Source: Alphaproteobacteria bacterium
Lineage (GTDB): Bacteria > Pseudomonadota > Alphaproteobacteria > Rhizobiales > Xanthobacteraceae
Length of the DNA: 64,000 nt
Direction of reading: 5' to 3'
Assembly: GCA_005884685.1 (NCBI GenBank)
Contig: VBAH01000054.1
Coordinates: 143,113 to 207,112 of the forward strand
The notes under the pieces are model-generated. The model worked only from the letters and a program-made list of their open reading frames with translations. It was not told where the DNA came from and made no database searches. Positions 62,169 through 64,000 of this stretch are shown piece by piece (positions within the stretch are counted from its first letter, which is position 1; each line of letters starts with the position of its first letter). The position numbers and the translations under genes were made by a program.

Positions 62169-62307
62169 AATTGTCTCGTGCCCGGTAACCGGGATTGCTA
62201 TGCGGCCATTAACCTTTCCTAAAGTCTCGTCTGGTCGCCGCAGAACCGCATGCTAACGTCCGTGCTCTGGGACGGCGCCATCCGGGACGCCGCTACGGGT
62301 TTGGGAC

Positions 62308-62574
62308 ATGAGCATTGCGCCGCGCGTCGATACGGCTCGGGAGCCGGTTTCCGATCTTGAGCAGAAGCAGATCGCGCTGAGTTATCTGCTCGAAGCGTGG
62401 AGCGAGGCGCGGCTCGACGGCGTCGACGGCGACTGCCTGGCGCAGGCCTCGCTGTTCAGCGCGCTGAGCGAGCTTGTCACGACCTATGGCGAGGACGCGA
62501 CCGCGAAATATGCCGAGGGGCTGCCGGCGCGCATCCGCAATGGCGAATTCTCGGTGCGGATTTCGCGCCAATAG
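62308..62574 (+). CDS. small conserved hypothetical protein
   Basis: An 88-residue acidic helical protein: DLEQKQIALSYLLEAWSEAR, DCLAQASLFSALSELVTTYG and AKYAEGLPARIRNGEFSV. No signal peptide or metal motif. It resembles small cytosolic proteins seen in Bradyrhizobium relatives, but I cannot name it. ATG 62308. It precedes ygfZ by 85 bases on the same strand and may share its transcript. Confidence 0.65.
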   Translation: MSIAPRVDTAREPVSDLEQKQIALSYLLEAWSEARLDGVDGDCLAQASLFSALSELVTTYGEDATAKYAEGLPARIRNGEFSVRISRQ

Positions 62575-62659
62575 CAGCTGTCTGCAGGGTCCTCCAATCC
62601 GTTGCTCTTGAGCCGGCCCGATCCACCCCCTACGTTGCGGGGAACGGATGGGATTCTTC

Positions 62660-63556
62660 ATGAAGGCCGCACTCTTGCCCGATCGCGGCGTCGTCAAGGT
62701 TGCGGGTGACGACGCGCGCAAATTCCTCAACGGGCTGCTCACGACCGATATCGCCAATGTCACGCCGCAGCGCGCCACGTTCGCCGCGCTGCTCACGCCG
62801 CAGGGCAAGATCATGGTCGACATGATCGTGGCCGAGGCGCCGGCCGAAGACGGCGGCGGCTTCTTTCTCGATTGTCCGCGCGCGCTGGGAAAAACGCTGG
62901 TCGACCGGCTGAATTTCTACAAGCTGCGCGCCAAGGTCATTGCCGAGGATCTCTCCGAGGTTCTCGGCGTGTTGGCGGTCTGGGACGGTGCCGGCGAAAC
63001 CGAATATGGCCTTTGCTATGCCGACCCGCGTCTGCCGGCGCTCGGCAGCCGCTGCATGCTGCCGCCGCATCTCGCCGCCGAGGCAGCGGCCGATCTTGGC
63101 GCCGCGCTGGTCGAAGCAAGCGAATACGAGGCGCACCGCATCACCGTCGGTGTGCCGCGCGGCGGGCTCGATTTCAATTACAACGACGCCTTCCCGCACG
63201 AAGCCGACATGGATCAGCTCAACGGCATCGACTTCGAGAAGGGCTGCTACGTCGGCCAGGAGGTTGTCTCGCGCGTCGAGCATCGCGGCATTGCGCGCAA
63301 GCGCGTGGTACCGGTCGCCTTCGAGGATTTCGCCGCCGAGAACGGCGTGTCGGTCAAGGCCGGCGACATGGAGATCGGCGTGATGGGTTCGTCGGTGCGC
63401 GGCAGCGGACGCGGCCTGGCGATGCTGCGCCTCGACCGTGTCGCGGATGCGCTCGCCGGCGGCAAGCCGCTGATGTCGGGCGGCATGTCGCTGAGGGTCG
63501 TCAAGCCCGCCTGGGCGGGCTTCGAGTGGCCGGGCGAAGCCAAGGCGGCGGAATAG
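62660..63556 (+). CDS. ygfZ: folate-binding protein YgfZ (iron-sulfur cluster assembly)
   Basis: A 298-residue YgfZ/GcvT-like protein that supports repair or assembly of Fe-S enzymes using tetrahydrofolate. The GcvT fold is clear from VKVAGDDARKFLNGLLTTDI and LTPQGKIMVD; the signature KGCYVGQEVVSRVEHRG holds the conserved Cys of YgfZ. I start it at ATG 62660 (MKAALLPDRGVV), which fits the family; ATG 62648 is four codons earlier. It is followed after two bases by tag, so the two are translationally linked. Confidence 0.93.
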   Translation: MKAALLPDRGVVKVAGDDARKFLNGLLTTDIANVTPQRATFAALLTPQGKIMVDMIVAEAPAEDGGGFFLDCPRALGKTLVDRLNFYKLRAKVIAEDLSEVLGVLAVWDGAGETEYGLCYADPRLPALGSRCMLPPHLAAEAAADLGAALVEASEYEAHRITVGVPRGGLDFNYNDAFPHEADMDQLNGIDFEKGCYVGQEVVSRVEHRGIARKRVVPVAFEDFAAENGVSVKAGDMEIGVMGSSVRGSGRGLAMLRLDRVADALAGGKPLMSGGMSLRVVKPAWAGFEWPGEAKAAE

Positions 63557-63558
63557 CG

Positions 63559-64000
63559 GTGGCCTCTCCGCTTCACCCTGATGGCAAGCGGCGCTGCCCC
63601 TGGCCCGGCCAGGATCCGTTCTACGTCGCCTATCACGACGACGAGTGGGGCGTGCCCGAGCGCGACGATCGCGCGCTGTACGAGAAGCTGGTGCTCGACG
63701 GCTTCCAGGCCGGGCTCTCGTGGATCACCATCCTGCGCAAGCGCGAGAATTTCCGGCGTGCGTTCGATGGCTTCCAGCCCGAAAAGATCGCGCGCTACTC
63801 ACCGAAGAAAATCGAGCGCCTGATGCAGGATGCCGGCATCGTGCGCAACCGCATGAAGATCGAGGGTGCGGTCGCCTCCGCGCGCGCCTGGCTCGACGTG
63901 ATGGAAAAAGGGCCGGGTTTTTCCGCGCTGCTGTGGGACTTTGTCGGCGGTCAGCCGAAGGTCAACCGTTTCCGCACCGTCAAACAGGTGCCGGCCGCAA
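63559..64000 (+). CDS. tag: DNA-3-methyladenine glycosylase I, 5' part (runs off the window)
   Basis: The first 147 residues of a Tag-type glycosylase, which removes 3-methyladenine from alkylated DNA. It begins VASPLHPDGKRRCPWPGQDP (GTG 63559), then FYVAYHDDEWGVPERDDRALYEKLVLDGFQAGLSWITIL (cited as YHDDEWGVP and LDGFQAGLSWITIL), matching Tag; the conserved Cys and aromatic residues that hold a zinc and the base are in place as far as visible. The frame is open to the end of the window. It is coupled to ygfZ two bases upstream. Confidence 0.9.
   Translation, partial: MASPLHPDGKRRCPWPGQDPFYVAYHDDEWGVPERDDRALYEKLVLDGFQAGLSWITILRKRENFRRAFDGFQPEKIARYSPKKIERLMQDAGIVRNRMKIEGAVASARAWLDVMEKGPGFSALLWDFVGGQPKVNRFRTVKQVPAA

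Noticed and set aside
1..64000. tRNA, rRNA, CRISPR arrays, riboswitches
   Set aside because: I looked for tRNA TpsiC-like boxes, rRNA signatures, regularly spaced repeats and known Mg2+/FMN/thiamine leader motifs and found none that I could support. A covariance-model search would be decisive.

Overview
The window is GC-rich chromosomal DNA, packed almost without gaps, from an alphaproteobacterium of the order Hyphomicrobiales (Rhizobiales), most likely near Bradyrhizobium, Rhodopseudomonas or Pseudolabrys. The evidence is gene content and order: fabI, aroC, ribB, pdxH, dxs, tlyA, xseB and ygfZ of alphaproteobacterial type, a TIGR02301 protein, an RT0821/Lpp0805 lipoprotein, a Ku/LigD pair, and several short dispersed repeat families of the kind that litter Bradyrhizobiaceae chromosomes. 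I saw no tRNA, rRNA, CRISPR array, prophage or complete insertion sequence. A 185-bp MITE-like element is present.

Layout. 0-2.5 kb: a MASE-type sensor histidine kinase and an HNH protein. 2.5-8.3 kb: a three-gene minus-strand cassette (TIR/membrane/formylglycine-enzyme-like protein, exported caspase with Sel1 repeats, exported protein of unknown family), the best candidate here for an undescribed conflict or signalling system. 8.5-15.5 kb: aminotransferase, alpha/beta hydrolase, L,D-transpeptidase, CorA, a VapBC pair, an AraC regulator and a small PQ-loop protein. 15.7-21.1 kb: SDR and pdxH, a surface lipoprotein, a J-domain protein, an ECF sigma/anti-sigma pair and fabI. 21.1-26.4 kb: a stand-alone NRPS-like operon (A-PCP-hexapeptide protein, GNAT, phosphopantetheinyl transferase) lying between fabI and aroC-ribB. 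28.9-30.6 kb: a ParE-type toxin/antitoxin pair, a lower-GC broken or overlapping membrane gene, and a PsiF-repeat protein.

31-35 kb: two tandem SET-domain proteins, a DUF1194 protein, an RNA methyltransferase and a MATE transporter. 36-38.7 kb: tlyA (apparently with an ATC start) and dxs. 38.9-42.5 kb: the NHEJ genes ku and ligD. 42.5-47.5 kb: a small secreted protein, pirin, SDR, an SbmA/BacA-like ABC transporter and a methyltransferase-like protein. 47.6-48.8 kb: xseB and a histone-deacetylase-family gene, which I infer belong with dxs-tlyA and were separated from it by the 39-47 kb block. 48.9-58.3 kb: a LamG protein, an ankyrin gene broken by an in-frame stop, an SDR, a ring-cleaving dioxygenase, enoyl-CoA hydratase, acyl-CoA dehydrogenase, Sua5 and an FAD-linked oxidoreductase. 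58.3-64 kb: nested repeats with the MITE, a YpeA-like GNAT, two tiny membrane proteins, an SRAP protein, NUDIX, small conserved proteins, ygfZ and the start of tag.

Several operons can be read from overlaps: aroC-ribB (4 bp), MATE-RNA methyltransferase (4 bp), GNAT-PPTase (4 bp), vapB-vapC (1 bp), ParE-type antitoxin-toxin (4 bp), sigma/anti-sigma (8-bp gap) and ygfZ-tag (2-bp gap). Functions are read from motifs I can see in the translations. Statements about synteny in relatives come from memory and are marked as inference.
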